11,652 bases of DNA from an uncultured Collinsella sp. Lineage in GTDB: Bacteria; Actinomycetota; Coriobacteriia; Coriobacteriales; Coriobacteriaceae. The position numbers and the translations under genes were made by a program. Below the pieces are notes generated by a model. It saw nothing but the letters and a program-made list of their open reading frames with translations. It was not told the DNA's origin and did not search any database. This document shows positions 1-7,075 of the stretch, piece by piece (position 1 is the stretch's first letter; each line of letters starts with the position of its first letter). Location: assembly GCA_900550835.1 (NCBI GenBank), contig URTP01000057.1, positions 1 through 11,652 of the forward strand, written 5' to 3'.

Positions 1-1898
1 CCCAGGCTGCCCCTGCCTATGCGCCGTATTGCATTGCTATCGTTCGCGAGTGGGCGAGCGATGCCGCGGCTGCTGACGACCTGCGCGAGATTTGCGAGTC
101 GGTCCAGGACGCATGCGGCCTGCGCCATGTGTTTGGCGGGCTGCCTGCCGCCGACTTGCTGCGACTCGATGTGTTCCCGTGCGTGGACGAGGCCATTCTG
201 AGTGACTTGCTCACCTCGCTGGCACAGGGTGCCGATCGTGTTGACGAGGCCCGTCGGGTTGCCTCGGCCCGTCGCGATCTGTGCTGGTACGACGATGTTG
301 CCTGCTATTACCAGGTTCTTTTGGCGCTGGCCGATATGGCGGCCTTTAAGCGCGACCATGCGGGCGGATTCCATATTGCCCAGGCGGCCGAGGTGTGGGA
401 GGCCTACACCATGGATTGGTGGCGCATGGATGCGGCCTATCGTGCGCTGCGCCAGGCCAATGAGTGCTGCAAGTTGCGTGGCGTCGATCTGCTGGAGGAC
501 CCCGAGCGCCGCGCCGTCGAATGGGCCGAGAACAACTACGTTAACTGGTATCTGTCCGAGAGCAACGCGTGCTGGGCCAATGCCGCCCAGGCGCAGTGGC
601 GCGATGCCGGCTATGTTGAGGGCGTCGCTCGCCAAGACCTGTTCTTTTGGGAGACGCTGCCCACGTATGTTGGCAGCGCCAAGGCCAAAGTCGTTCTGAT
701 TAGCGATGCGCTGCGCTACGAAGTAGCGCAGGACGTGGCCGCCGCATTGGAGCGCGAACGCGGCGGCGAGGTGCGTATGGGCAGCGTGCAGGCGATGTTC
801 CCCTCTATTACCGAGATGGGCATGCCGGCGCTGTTGCCGCATCAGGCCATGACGCTCAATATGGAAACGGGCGCCGTGCTGCTCGACGGTATGCCGACGG
901 GCACTACGGTTGAGCGCCAGGCGGTGCTGCAGAAGGCCGCGCCTTCGGGTCGTGCCTTGAGCGCTGCGGCGTATTTGGATATGCCTGCCGCCGACCGCAA
1001 GGAGCTGCTCAAGTCCAGCGAGATCGTGTACCTGTATCACAACAAGATCGACGCGACGGGGGAGAAGCTCGCCACCGAAAGTGACGTGTTTGACGCGTGT
1101 GCCGAGAGCGTGGACGAGCTGGTCTCGATTGCCAAGCGCGTGTGCACCGACGCGCCGAGCGCCCGCGTGACGATTACATCCGATCATGGCTTTTTGTATA
1201 CGGCCAACGAGCTGCCGGAATGCCTGTTCCTGGGTAAGAACGATCTGCCGGACGACCCGGTGCTGTTTGGCAAGCGCCATGCGGTGGTCGCTCAGGGCGA
1301 TGCCTTGGCCGATATTGCCAACGGTGCGGGTGGCGGCCCGTATTTGGCCATGAACATGGACCATGTGGTGCCGGGCGGCGGTTATGTTGGCTTGGCCCCG
1401 CGCGGAATCGTGCACTACAAGCGACCCGGCGGTACCAAGCGCTACGTGCATGGCGGCGTGAGCCTGCAGGAGCTCGTGGTGCCGGTGATCGGGTATCGCC
1501 GCCTGAGCGCCTCCTCAAAGGAATTTGTCGACACGCAGACGGCGCAGCTGCGCGTGCTCAACGAGAGTCGCCGCGTTACCAACTCGCTGTTTGGCATTAA
1601 GCTGCTGCAGGACGAGGCCGCTGTGGGCAAGGTGCTGCCGTGCGAGTACGAGCTGGTGTTTACCGACGAGACCGGCAACGAAGTGAGCGACGTGGTTCGC
1701 GTGCATGCGGACATGACCTCGCCCAACCCGCAAGACCGTGTGGTCGAGGCCCGCTTTACGCTTAAGACAGGCGTGTCATTTGGATCCGGTTCGTCCCATT
1801 TGCTGGTTTGTCGCGATGCCCAGTCGGGCAAGATCGTTTGGCGCGAGACGTACACCATTGCCGTTTCGTTTGCCCCCGTTGCTGACTTTGGTTTTTAG
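1..1898 (+). CDS. pglZ: BREX type 1 alkaline-phosphatase-fold protein PglZ (partial, 5' end outside window)
   Basis: The reading frame is open from base 3 with no stop, so this is the C-terminal ~631 residues of a protein that starts upstream; a GTG at 129 is only an internal codon. PglZ is a core BREX protein with an alkaline-phosphatase-like fold, needed for phage exclusion and host methylation together with PglX and BrxC. The sequence shows the PglZ metal-site signature LISDALRYE (bases 696-722), where the first Asp is the expected metal ligand, and a second metal-site motif TSDHGF (1176-1193). Type A PglZ proteins are about 830 residues, so roughly a quarter is missing. The stop TAG at 1896-1898 overlaps the ribosome site of brxL, which shows tight operon linkage. 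PglX and BrxA/B/C would be expected upstream. Family and position are clear; biochemical activity is not shown here. Confidence 0.93.
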   Translation, partial: QAAPAYAPYCIAIVREWASDAAAADDLREICESVQDACGLRHVFGGLPAADLLRLDVFPCVDEAILSDLLTSLAQGADRVDEARRVASARRDLCWYDDVACYYQVLLALADMAAFKRDHAGGFHIAQAAEVWEAYTMDWWRMDAAYRALRQANECCKLRGVDLLEDPERRAVEWAENNYVNWYLSESNACWANAAQAQWRDAGYVEGVARQDLFFWETLPTYVGSAKAKVVLISDALRYEVAQDVAAALERERGGEVRMGSVQAMFPSITEMGMPALLPHQAMTLNMETGAVLLDGMPTGTTVERQAVLQKAAPSGRALSAAAYLDMPAADRKELLKSSEIVYLYHNKIDATGEKLATESDVFDACAESVDELVSIAKRVCTDAPSARVTITSDHGFLYTANELPECLFLGKNDLPDDPVLFGKRHAVVAQGDALADIANGAGGGPYLAMNMDHVVPGGGYVGLAPRGIVHYKRPGGTKRYVHGGVSLQELVVPVIGYRRLSASSKEFVDTQTAQLRVLNESRRVTNSLFGIKLLQDEAAVGKVLPCEYELVFTDETGNEVSDVVRVHADMTSPNPQDRVVEARFTLKTGVSFGSGSSHLLVCRDAQSGKIVWRETYTIAVSFAPVADFGF

Positions 1899-1901
1899 GA
1901 G
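1897..1901 (+). promoter_or_regulatory. Ribosome binding site deciding the brxL start
   Basis: AGGAG lies 8 bases before the ATG at 1910 and overlaps the pglZ stop codon. The longer frame from GTG at 1901 would start inside this site and has no site of its own, so ATG 1910 is the better start. The arrangement suggests translational coupling of pglZ and brxL. Confidence 0.75.
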
Positions 1902-1909
1902 TGTGCCCT

Positions 1910-4273
1910 ATGTTTGATAGCCATGACGACGATCTGTGGGAAGTCCCCTCGATTGATGTGGATGTGCCTGCGGAGGCTGCGGTGCCTGAGGCCGCGCTCG
2001 TGAAGGCCCCGGAGGTCGAGACCGCTGCGCCTGCCCCGGAGACGGCGACTGCTGCCGCGCCCGCTGAGGTCGAGGTGCCCGCCGAGGACGAGCCCTCGAC
2101 CGATGGCTATGCCCAGGCCGTGGCCGACGCTCCCGAGGATGACGGTTACGACATGGATGGACTGGACGGTAAGCTGCTCGAGCACTTTGGCGGCAAGATC
2201 GTGCGCAAGGACCTCACGGCCCTTATGAAGCGTGGCGCCAACGTGCCCACCTTTGTGCTGGAGTACCTGCTGGGCATGTACTGCTCAACCGATGACGAGG
2301 ATGCCGTGGCAGAGGGCCTGGAGCGCATCCGCAAGATCCTCACCGATAACTACGTGCGTCCCGACGAGTCCGAGCGCATCAAGTCCAAGATTCGCGAGCT
2401 GGGTCGCTTTACCATTATCGATAAGGTGACGGCCAAGCTCGACGAATACAAAGACATCTACGTGGCGTCGTTTGCCAATCTGACCATTGAGCCGTTTGTG
2501 ATGCCGGCCGAGTACGTGCGCGACTATTCCAAGATTCTCCAGGGCGGCATTTGGTGCATCATGAGCATCGAGTATCGTCATCCCATGGAAGAGGAAGACG
2601 AGTTTGGCATGGAGGTCTTTGGCGACGATGCGCCGCGCCGTTCCAAGGCCAAGCGCAAAAAGCGCGGACCCGAGGACTCTCCGTTTAGCGTGGCGTCGCT
2701 CACGCCCATCCAGATGCCCAACCTGGACCTGGAGGCCATGATCGACGAGCGCCAGTATTTCTCGCGCGACGAGTGGCTCAACATGCTGCTGCGCTCTGCC
2801 GGCTATGAGCCCAGCGAGCTTTCGGAGAAGGAGCGCCTGCACTTTATCGAGCGCATGGTGCCGCTGATCGAGCGCAATTACAATCTGTGCGAGTTGGGTC
2901 CCCGTGGCACCGGCAAGAGCCATATCTACAAAGAGGTCTCGCCCTATGCCATCTTGCTTTCGGGCGGCCAGACCACCACGGCCAACTTGTTCGGCCGCAT
3001 GAACTCCATGCGCGCCGATCGCGTGGGCTTGGTGGGTCACTGGGACTGCGTGACGTTCGACGAGGTCGCCGGCATGCGCTTTAAGGACACCAATGCCGTG
3101 CAGATCATGAAGGACTATATGGCGAGTGGCAGCTATGCGCGTGGCCGCGACCAGATCAATGCCGATGCCTCCATGGTCTTTGAGGGCAACATCAACGACA
3201 CCGTGCAAAATGTCCTAAAGACCACGCACCTGTTTGATCCGTTCCCGCCGGAGTTTAACAACGATTCGGCCTTCTTCGACCGTATCCACTATTACCTGCC
3301 GGGCTGGGAGATTCCCAAGATGCGCTCGAGCCTGCTGACCGGGCATTACGGCTTGATCACCGACTGCCTGTCGGAGTTTTGCAAGGAGATGCGCCGCAAG
3401 GACTTTACGCATCATATCGACCGTTATTTCCGCTTTAACAGCGACTTTAACAAGCGCGACGAAATCGCCGTGCGCAAGACCTTTAGCGGCCTGGCCAAGC
3501 TGCTGTTCCCCGACGAGGCCATGGACAAGGACGACGTGCGCTGGCTGCTGGACTACGCCATCGAGGGCCGTCGCCGCGTAAAGGAGCAGCTCAAGATTAT
3601 GGCGGGCGTCGAGTTTATCGACGTCAACCTGGGTTACATGGATGCCGACAACCCGCAGGACGTGCATGTGGTGCGCGTGCCCGAGCAGAGCGAGGACACG
3701 CTGATTCCCGACGGGCCGCTGCTGTCCGGTCACGTGTTTGGCGTGGGCAGGTCGCAGGGCGGCGAGGTTGCCGTGTACAAGCTGGAGAACAAGGCCGTTG
3801 CCGGCGAGTGCAAGTTTAAGCACGAGGGCGTGGCCTTTAACAAGCCGGTGCGCGATACGCTGGAGGCCGCGTTCGACAACTTTGTGAACCTGGCGAACCG
3901 TGTGGCGCCGGGCATGCACATTGGTTCAAAGGACTACCTGCTGTTCTATAACGACCTGCAGAGCAAGGGTCTGTCCGAAGAAGTCTCGCTTGCCGAGTTT
4001 GTGGGCCTGTGCTCCGCGGCGTGCAACCGCCCGGTCATGTCCGCGCTGGCGGTTCCGGGAATCTTGCGCATGTCGGGATCTATGGATGAGATCCGCGGGC
4101 TCGAGGACATCATGCGCGTGGCCAAAAACGCCGGCGCCAAGCGCGTGATATTGCCGCTGAGCGCCATCGCGGGCCTGCAGAGCGTTTCCTCCGAGATTAT
4201 CTCGGGGTTGAGCCCGGTGTTCTACATGGATGGCGACCCGGTCGATGCCGCGAAGAAGGCGTTGGATCTATAG
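1910..4273 (+). CDS. brxL: BREX type 1 AAA+ ATPase with Lon-like C-terminal domain, BrxL
   Basis: BrxL (787 residues here) is the terminal core protein of type 1 BREX. In studied systems it is a DNA-binding AAA+ ring needed for phage exclusion but not for methylation. Residues 85-130 match the usual BrxL N-terminus (LLEHFGGKIVRKDL, then FVLEYLLGMYC). The ATPase has Walker A GPRGTGKS at 330-337 and Walker B VTFDEVAG with D384-E385. The C-terminal Lon-like domain runs to the end. Two oddities are visible. An Ala/Pro/Glu-rich acidic extension covers residues 1 to about 84, ahead of the canonical start. In the Lon-like domain, the place of Lon's catalytic lysine (GGLK) reads RGLE (729-732), while a serine (S689) is near the place of the catalytic serine, so proteolysis looks unlikely. 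A charged insert rich in Glu then Lys/Arg lies at about 225-250. The gene follows pglZ after 11 bases. Confidence 0.94.
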   Translation: MFDSHDDDLWEVPSIDVDVPAEAAVPEAALVKAPEVETAAPAPETATAAAPAEVEVPAEDEPSTDGYAQAVADAPEDDGYDMDGLDGKLLEHFGGKIVRKDLTALMKRGANVPTFVLEYLLGMYCSTDDEDAVAEGLERIRKILTDNYVRPDESERIKSKIRELGRFTIIDKVTAKLDEYKDIYVASFANLTIEPFVMPAEYVRDYSKILQGGIWCIMSIEYRHPMEEEDEFGMEVFGDDAPRRSKAKRKKRGPEDSPFSVASLTPIQMPNLDLEAMIDERQYFSRDEWLNMLLRSAGYEPSELSEKERLHFIERMVPLIERNYNLCELGPRGTGKSHIYKEVSPYAILLSGGQTTTANLFGRMNSMRADRVGLVGHWDCVTFDEVAGMRFKDTNAVQIMKDYMASGSYARGRDQINADASMVFEGNINDTVQNVLKTTHLFDPFPPEFNNDSAFFDRIHYYLPGWEIPKMRSSLLTGHYGLITDCLSEFCKEMRRKDFTHHIDRYFRFNSDFNKRDEIAVRKTFSGLAKLLFPDEAMDKDDVRWLLDYAIEGRRRVKEQLKIMAGVEFIDVNLGYMDADNPQDVHVVRVPEQSEDTLIPDGPLLSGHVFGVGRSQGGEVAVYKLENKAVAGECKFKHEGVAFNKPVRDTLEAAFDNFVNLANRVAPGMHIGSKDYLLFYNDLQSKGLSEEVSLAEFVGLCSAACNRPVMSALAVPGILRMSGSMDEIRGLEDIMRVAKNAGAKRVILPLSAIAGLQSVSSEIISGLSPVFYMDGDPVDAAKKALDL

Positions 4274-4285
4274 GGATGCGAGCGT

Positions 4286-4329
4286 GCGGGCTTGCGTGCG
4301 CGAGGCGTTTGATGCGCACATGAGCCCGC
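4286..4329 (+). other. Strong intergenic hairpin between brxL and the 450-residue gene
   Basis: GCGGGCT (4286-4292) is perfectly complementary to AGCCCGC (4323-4329). Inside it GTGCGC (4296-4301) pairs with GCGCAC (4314-4319), leaving a 12-base loop; two of the three internal-loop positions can form G-U pairs. No T run follows on either side, so it is not a classic terminator. It may be an mRNA processing or stability element separating brxL from the downstream genes. Role is inference. Confidence 0.6.
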
Positions 4330-4366
4330 GAGCATGGTGGCGCGCTGCGCGTGAGGAGGCCTTGCC

Positions 4367-5719
4367 ATGGCGGAAGAACGTTCTGTTGGCGAGCTGCTCG
4401 ATAAGCTGTTTGGCTTTGAGTCGGTAGCCAAGCGTCAGACGGCGCTTGAGCAGTACGATCGCGGGGAGTTATTGCGCAAGGCGCGCTCCCGCGAGCTGCT
4501 GGCCGTGATCGGGGGCGTCGAGGCTGCCGAGCGTGCTGCGCGTGAGTCTGCCGTGCGGGCCGTTGACGGGTATGTACGCCGCGTTGAATTTGATTCTCTT
4601 GCGCGCGCTCGCAAGCAGGTAGGCGTTGTGGGCCCGTTGCAGATGGAGCGGCGCTATGCTGCCTTTTTGCGTATGGAGGACAAGGCCGAGCTGTTGGCCC
4701 GCTTGGAGCAGACGCTTGCGTTTATCGAGGTAAAGCTGCGTGCCAATACGGCGGACAGGGTTCGTGCGGCATACGATGCTGCGGGGGCTTTGGTGTTGCA
4801 GGGCGCGGCGCGTCTGAGTGACGTGCGCGTTGTGGATGCCGCACCCTTGGATGCCAATCTGCTATGCACGCAGTTGGAGCAGCTGCGTTGTGCCGCCGAC
4901 GCAACGGACCTTGCCGGCATGATCACGGCGACGTTTGAGTCCGAGCTGAGTGCGACCGGCCCGCAGGGTGTTGACGCGTTTGCGAGCGATGTGGCTGGCG
5001 ATGTGGCGCTGGAGCGCGAGCTTACGAATGTGCGCGGTGCTGCGCAGCGAGCGCGTTTGGCAGCCCAAGCGTATCGGACCGAACGCGCTGCCCGCGTTGC
5101 AGGGAGCACGGTGGAGCCGGTATCGTTGCCGGTGTCTGCTTGCGTTGCGTGCGAGACGGGGTGCGATGCTGGGGAGCTTTCCGAGTTGCTCGCTCAGGTA
5201 AAGAAGTCGTTTGAGACCTATAGGCGCGTTGTTGCCGACGGTGGGTTGTTCCGTGCCTTTGGCGCTGGTTCGCTGCACGGGATTTGCCGCGGCAGTAGTT
5301 ATTTCGACTACGATGATCGGTTTGACGAAGACGTGTTGGTGGGTGAGTACGATGGTGTTACCAGGCATAATGTTCGGCGCGAGGTTGCGATTCCCGAGCT
5401 TGTGGACGAGGCTTCGGCCGACGGCGGCGACTCTCTCGAAGTTGCCGTGGCGCGCATGCGCGAGTTTAACGGACGGCGCTATGATGGAGTGCTGGACGAG
5501 GATCCTGCGCGCCATGTGAATGCGTTTTGGTATGGACTCAAAAAGCTCAGCCAGTATTGCGAGGCCGCTGTGCGTGTGGATGAGCGCGCTTGGGATTGCT
5601 TTATCGATAAGGTTCAGTTTGCCTATGACGAGCCCGCGGGGCGCTTGGCCACGCAGATGGACGACAAACAGGTTGCGGCTTTCGTTGCAGCCGTGAATGT
5701 GCTCGGCGCTGCTGAGTAG
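4367..5719 (+). CDS. Unrecognised 450-residue protein in the BREX operon
   Basis: I do not recognise the family. The start is well supported: GAGGAGG at 4353-4359 sits 7 bases before ATG 4367. Residues 1-150 and 200-250 are Ala/Arg/Glu/Leu-rich and look mostly helical, possibly coiled coil. A short cysteine cluster, C259-x2-C262-x3-C266, divides this from a C-terminal part with an aromatic/acidic stretch FDYDDRFDED (313-322) and conserved-looking WYGLKKLSQY (388-397). No signal peptide or membrane segment is visible, so it is probably cytoplasmic. It begins 93 bases after brxL on the same strand, behind a strong hairpin, and is followed 27 bases later by a small gene, which suggests co-transcription with BREX. 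Codons ending in T and TTG look more common than in brxL, hinting at a different history or lower expression. It could be a BREX accessory, regulator or immunity-type protein; none of these is shown. Confidence 0.85.
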   Translation: MAEERSVGELLDKLFGFESVAKRQTALEQYDRGELLRKARSRELLAVIGGVEAAERAARESAVRAVDGYVRRVEFDSLARARKQVGVVGPLQMERRYAAFLRMEDKAELLARLEQTLAFIEVKLRANTADRVRAAYDAAGALVLQGAARLSDVRVVDAAPLDANLLCTQLEQLRCAADATDLAGMITATFESELSATGPQGVDAFASDVAGDVALERELTNVRGAAQRARLAAQAYRTERAARVAGSTVEPVSLPVSACVACETGCDAGELSELLAQVKKSFETYRRVVADGGLFRAFGAGSLHGICRGSSYFDYDDRFDEDVLVGEYDGVTRHNVRREVAIPELVDEASADGGDSLEVAVARMREFNGRRYDGVLDEDPARHVNAFWYGLKKLSQYCEAAVRVDERAWDCFIDKVQFAYDEPAGRLATQMDDKQVAAFVAAVNVLGAAE

Positions 5720-5746
5720 GGGCCTGATCCGGTAGGGGGTTTCACC

Positions 5747-5938
5747 ATGAAGATCGATGTTGATGTTGACCAGCTGCGCGAGAGTTTACTCGACCGTGCG
5801 GGGAATGCAGCCGGCGTGGGCTTTCCAGTCGCTATGCTCGACGTAATGGATATCGAGGACGAGTCGCCCCAAGAGCTCCTAGCCCGAGCCGAACGCGAAG
5901 GCCTCGACCTCCGCGATTTTGCCGTTGACGATGACTAG
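5747..5938 (+). CDS. Small acidic protein, 63 residues, unknown function
   Basis: A 63-residue frame with a good ribosome site (TAGGGGG at 5733-5739, 7 bases before ATG 5747), 27 bases after the stop of the 450-residue gene and on the same strand. The protein is strongly acidic at both ends (MKIDVDVDQL at the start, DFAVDDD at the end) with a hydrophobic middle (GVGFPVAMLDVMDI, residues 23-36). I have an impression of similar small hypothetical proteins in gut bacteria but cannot name a family. Acidic small proteins in defence operons can be anti-activity or adaptor subunits, but this is speculation. It is the last gene before the repeat-rich spacer, so it marks the operon end. No terminator with a T run was found directly after it. 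Confidence 0.75.
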   Translation: MKIDVDVDQLRESLLDRAGNAAGVGFPVAMLDVMDIEDESPQELLARAEREGLDLRDFAVDDD

Positions 5939-5951
5939 GAATGTGACAAGG

Positions 5952-5970
5952 GTAGCTAATTTGGGACGGG
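5952..5970 (+). repeat. 19-base direct repeat, copy 1 (gtagctaatttgggacggg)
   Basis: Starts 14 bases after the stop codon at 5938. An identical 19-base copy lies at 6212-6230, bracketing the inverted-repeat element, and an 18-base near copy (first bases differ) lies at 10046-10063, 13 bases after another stop codon. The core GGGACGGG occurs a fourth time in a hairpin loop near 10109. Probably part of a dispersed genomic repeat. Confidence 0.8.
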
Positions 5971-6050
5971 CGTCTGCACCCACAGCTGCTCAAAATGCAC
6001 GATAAGCCGTCGCAATGGAGTCTAATGAGTTCGCGACAGTTCTATTTTGA

Positions 6051-6212
6051 CTGCACGCTGGCTAAGTGAGTAGGCTTTATTGCAAATCCTGAGCACACGA
6101 CAAATTCGCTTCAACAAACCCGCAGGTCACAGAGTTGTGCTTTGGTGACGTGGTCGGCGATTCGGCAAAAGTCTACTCACTTAGTTTTGCGAGACGCAAA
6201 TTGCCCGCAATG
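6051..6212 (+). repeat. Dispersed 162-base repeat, copy A, with 123-base inverted-repeat core
   Basis: Aligns without gaps to 10135-10296 (offset 4084). The core 6062-6184 is 123 bases, begins with CTAAGTGAGTAG (6062-6073) and ends with its perfect reverse complement CTACTCACTTAG (6173-6184); extended to 18 bases the ends pair at 16 positions. I count 101 of 123 identical positions between the two cores, with the last 33 bases from 6159 to 6191 identical. Just outside the right end, TTTGCG-AGA-CGCAAA (6186-6200) forms a small hairpin whose stem is kept in copy B while its loop changes. No open frame of note is inside. This fits a MITE-like element or a dispersed structured RNA/terminator module. 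Confidence 0.85.
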
Positions 6213-6230
6213 TAGCTAATTTGGGACGGG
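6212..6230 (+). repeat. 19-base direct repeat, copy 2
   Basis: Identical to 5952-5970. It directly follows the homologous part of the 162-base repeat, so the two copies bracket a 279-base block (5952-6230). Confidence 0.8.
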
Positions 6231-6240
6231 GGTCTTTTAG

Positions 6241-6270
6241 CTACCTGTACCTCCCCTAGAGGCTAGGTAG
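6241..6270. other. Small stem-loop in the spacer
   Basis: CTACCT (6241-6246) pairs with AGGTAG (6265-6270), with a possible inner CCTC/GAGG pairing. It lies between the repeat block and the DUF3800 terminator. No clear role; might help end transcription of the BREX operon. Confidence 0.35.
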
Positions 6271-6284
6271 GAATTGCGGCAACG

Positions 6285-6318
6285 TTACGCATAAAAAATG
6301 CCGGGGGGATCCCCCGGC
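6285..6318 (-). repeat. Direct repeat flanking the DUF3800 gene, distal copy
   Basis: Bases 6285-6318 match 7076-7110 except for one substitution in the A run and a one-base length change in the hairpin loop; weaker similarity continues for about 15 bases beyond the stem. The repeat includes TTACGCA, the A run and the whole GC-rich hairpin, so it is more than two unrelated terminators. The DUF3800 coding region lies exactly between the two copies. Confidence 0.7.
6293..6318 (-). terminator. Intrinsic terminator after the DUF3800 gene
   Basis: Perfect 8-base stem GCCGGGGG (6300-6307) and CCCCCGGC (6311-6318) with a 3-base loop; on the minus strand it is followed by a run of six T (A run 6293-6298). 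It lies 65 bases after the stop codon of the DUF3800 gene. Nearly identical to the hairpin at 7082-7110. Confidence 0.88.
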
Positions 6319-6383
6319 CCTTGACTGCCCTCCATAAAGGAACGCAATCCATTTATACCATGGTTGCGATAAGAACGGCTGGC

Positions 6384-7061
6384 TCACTCGATTCTCTTTT
6401 TCCTCAGCTTCTTGACGAAGTTCTTTTTGAATGGGGCAATCGAGCCGAAGAATTCCGTGTCTGTTTTGGTCGCTGTCCCATTCTGGAATTTAAGGAGCGT
6501 GAGCTCAATTCCGCAAATATAGTCGGCGACCTGGGAGAGTCGGTATGTCTTGGGCGAAGCGTCGCGATATACCGTGGCCTTTTGGGAAATGGCCTTCTCG
6601 ATAGCACCATGAAGTGCTCGCGTTACAACGCTTTGGCCTCCGTCGTAGTAGATCTTAACGTGGTCAAAGCTCTGTATATACGCCAAGTGATCTCTGAGAA
6701 ATATTGTTACGTCGCGCTCGATCTTTGCGGAGAGCTTTTGCGGTTCGTAAAGGCCCTGTTTCTTATCGTAGATGAAGGGCTGATAGGTGATGGGGGAGCG
6801 GTCTACAAACTGGCGGAATAGGCTGAGCTGTTTCTTTCTGTTGCGAATGTTGACCCATTGATAATCATCGTGACCAGTGAGAAGAGGCCCAAAATGAAAT
6901 GGCATAATATCGAGCTCGCAGTCTTTAACGTTGCGCTCGTATGCGGCGATATTTGCATTTAGCTCTATTGCCTGCTCATGAAAAACAAGGGTAACGATGT
7001 AGTAGCGAGATACGGGACCCGCGTCACCAGATTCGTCGATAAAGATCGACAGTTCCGTCAT
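6384..7061 (-). CDS. DUF3800 domain protein
   Basis: A 225-residue protein with the hallmarks of DUF3800, a family thought to have an RNase H-like nuclease fold: N-terminal FIDESGD (residues 7-13, acidic D9 and E10), central IYYDGGQ (137-143, D140), and C-terminal YRLSQVADYICGI (173-185, Q177 and D180). These acidic residues would form a metal site if the fold assignment holds. The C-terminus is basic (KKNFVKKLRKKRIE). Start ATG 7061 has GGAGG 7 bases upstream (plus 7069-7073). Base composition is visibly lower in GC than the neighbours, which suggests horizontal acquisition. It is convergent with the BREX operon, has its own promoter and structured leader, and is flanked by repeated terminators. 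DUF3800 genes are common in defence and mobile regions; the exact function is unknown. Confidence 0.88.
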   Translation of the reverse strand: MTELSIFIDESGDAGPVSRYYIVTLVFHEQAIELNANIAAYERNVKDCELDIMPFHFGPLLTGHDDYQWVNIRNRKKQLSLFRQFVDRSPITYQPFIYDKKQGLYEPQKLSAKIERDVTIFLRDHLAYIQSFDHVKIYYDGGQSVVTRALHGAIEKAISQKATVYRDASPKTYRLSQVADYICGIELTLLKFQNGTATKTDTEFFGSIAPFKKNFVKKLRKKRIE

Positions 7062-7075
7062 GAGGTGACCTCCAA

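Noticed and set aside
129..1898. GTG 129 as the start of pglZ
   Set aside because: The frame is open to the window start and the upstream residues read as normal protein; PglZ should be some 200 residues longer.
1901..1909. GTG 1901 as the brxL start
   Set aside because: The codon overlaps the AGGAG ribosome site; ATG 1910 has correct spacing.
2285..3208. 307-residue minus-strand frame inside brxL
   Set aside because: Fully antisense to a strongly supported gene; long shadow frames are expected at this GC content.
4862..5515. 217-residue minus-strand frame inside the 450-residue gene
   Set aside because: Antisense shadow; the plus frame has the ribosome site and operon position.
5952..6230. 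CRISPR array
   Set aside because: Only two copies of the direct repeat, 241 bases apart, with a structured repeat between them.
6321..6821. 166-residue plus-strand frame opposite the DUF3800 gene
   Set aside because: Starts without a ribosome site, runs across the terminator side, and the minus strand has clear family motifs.
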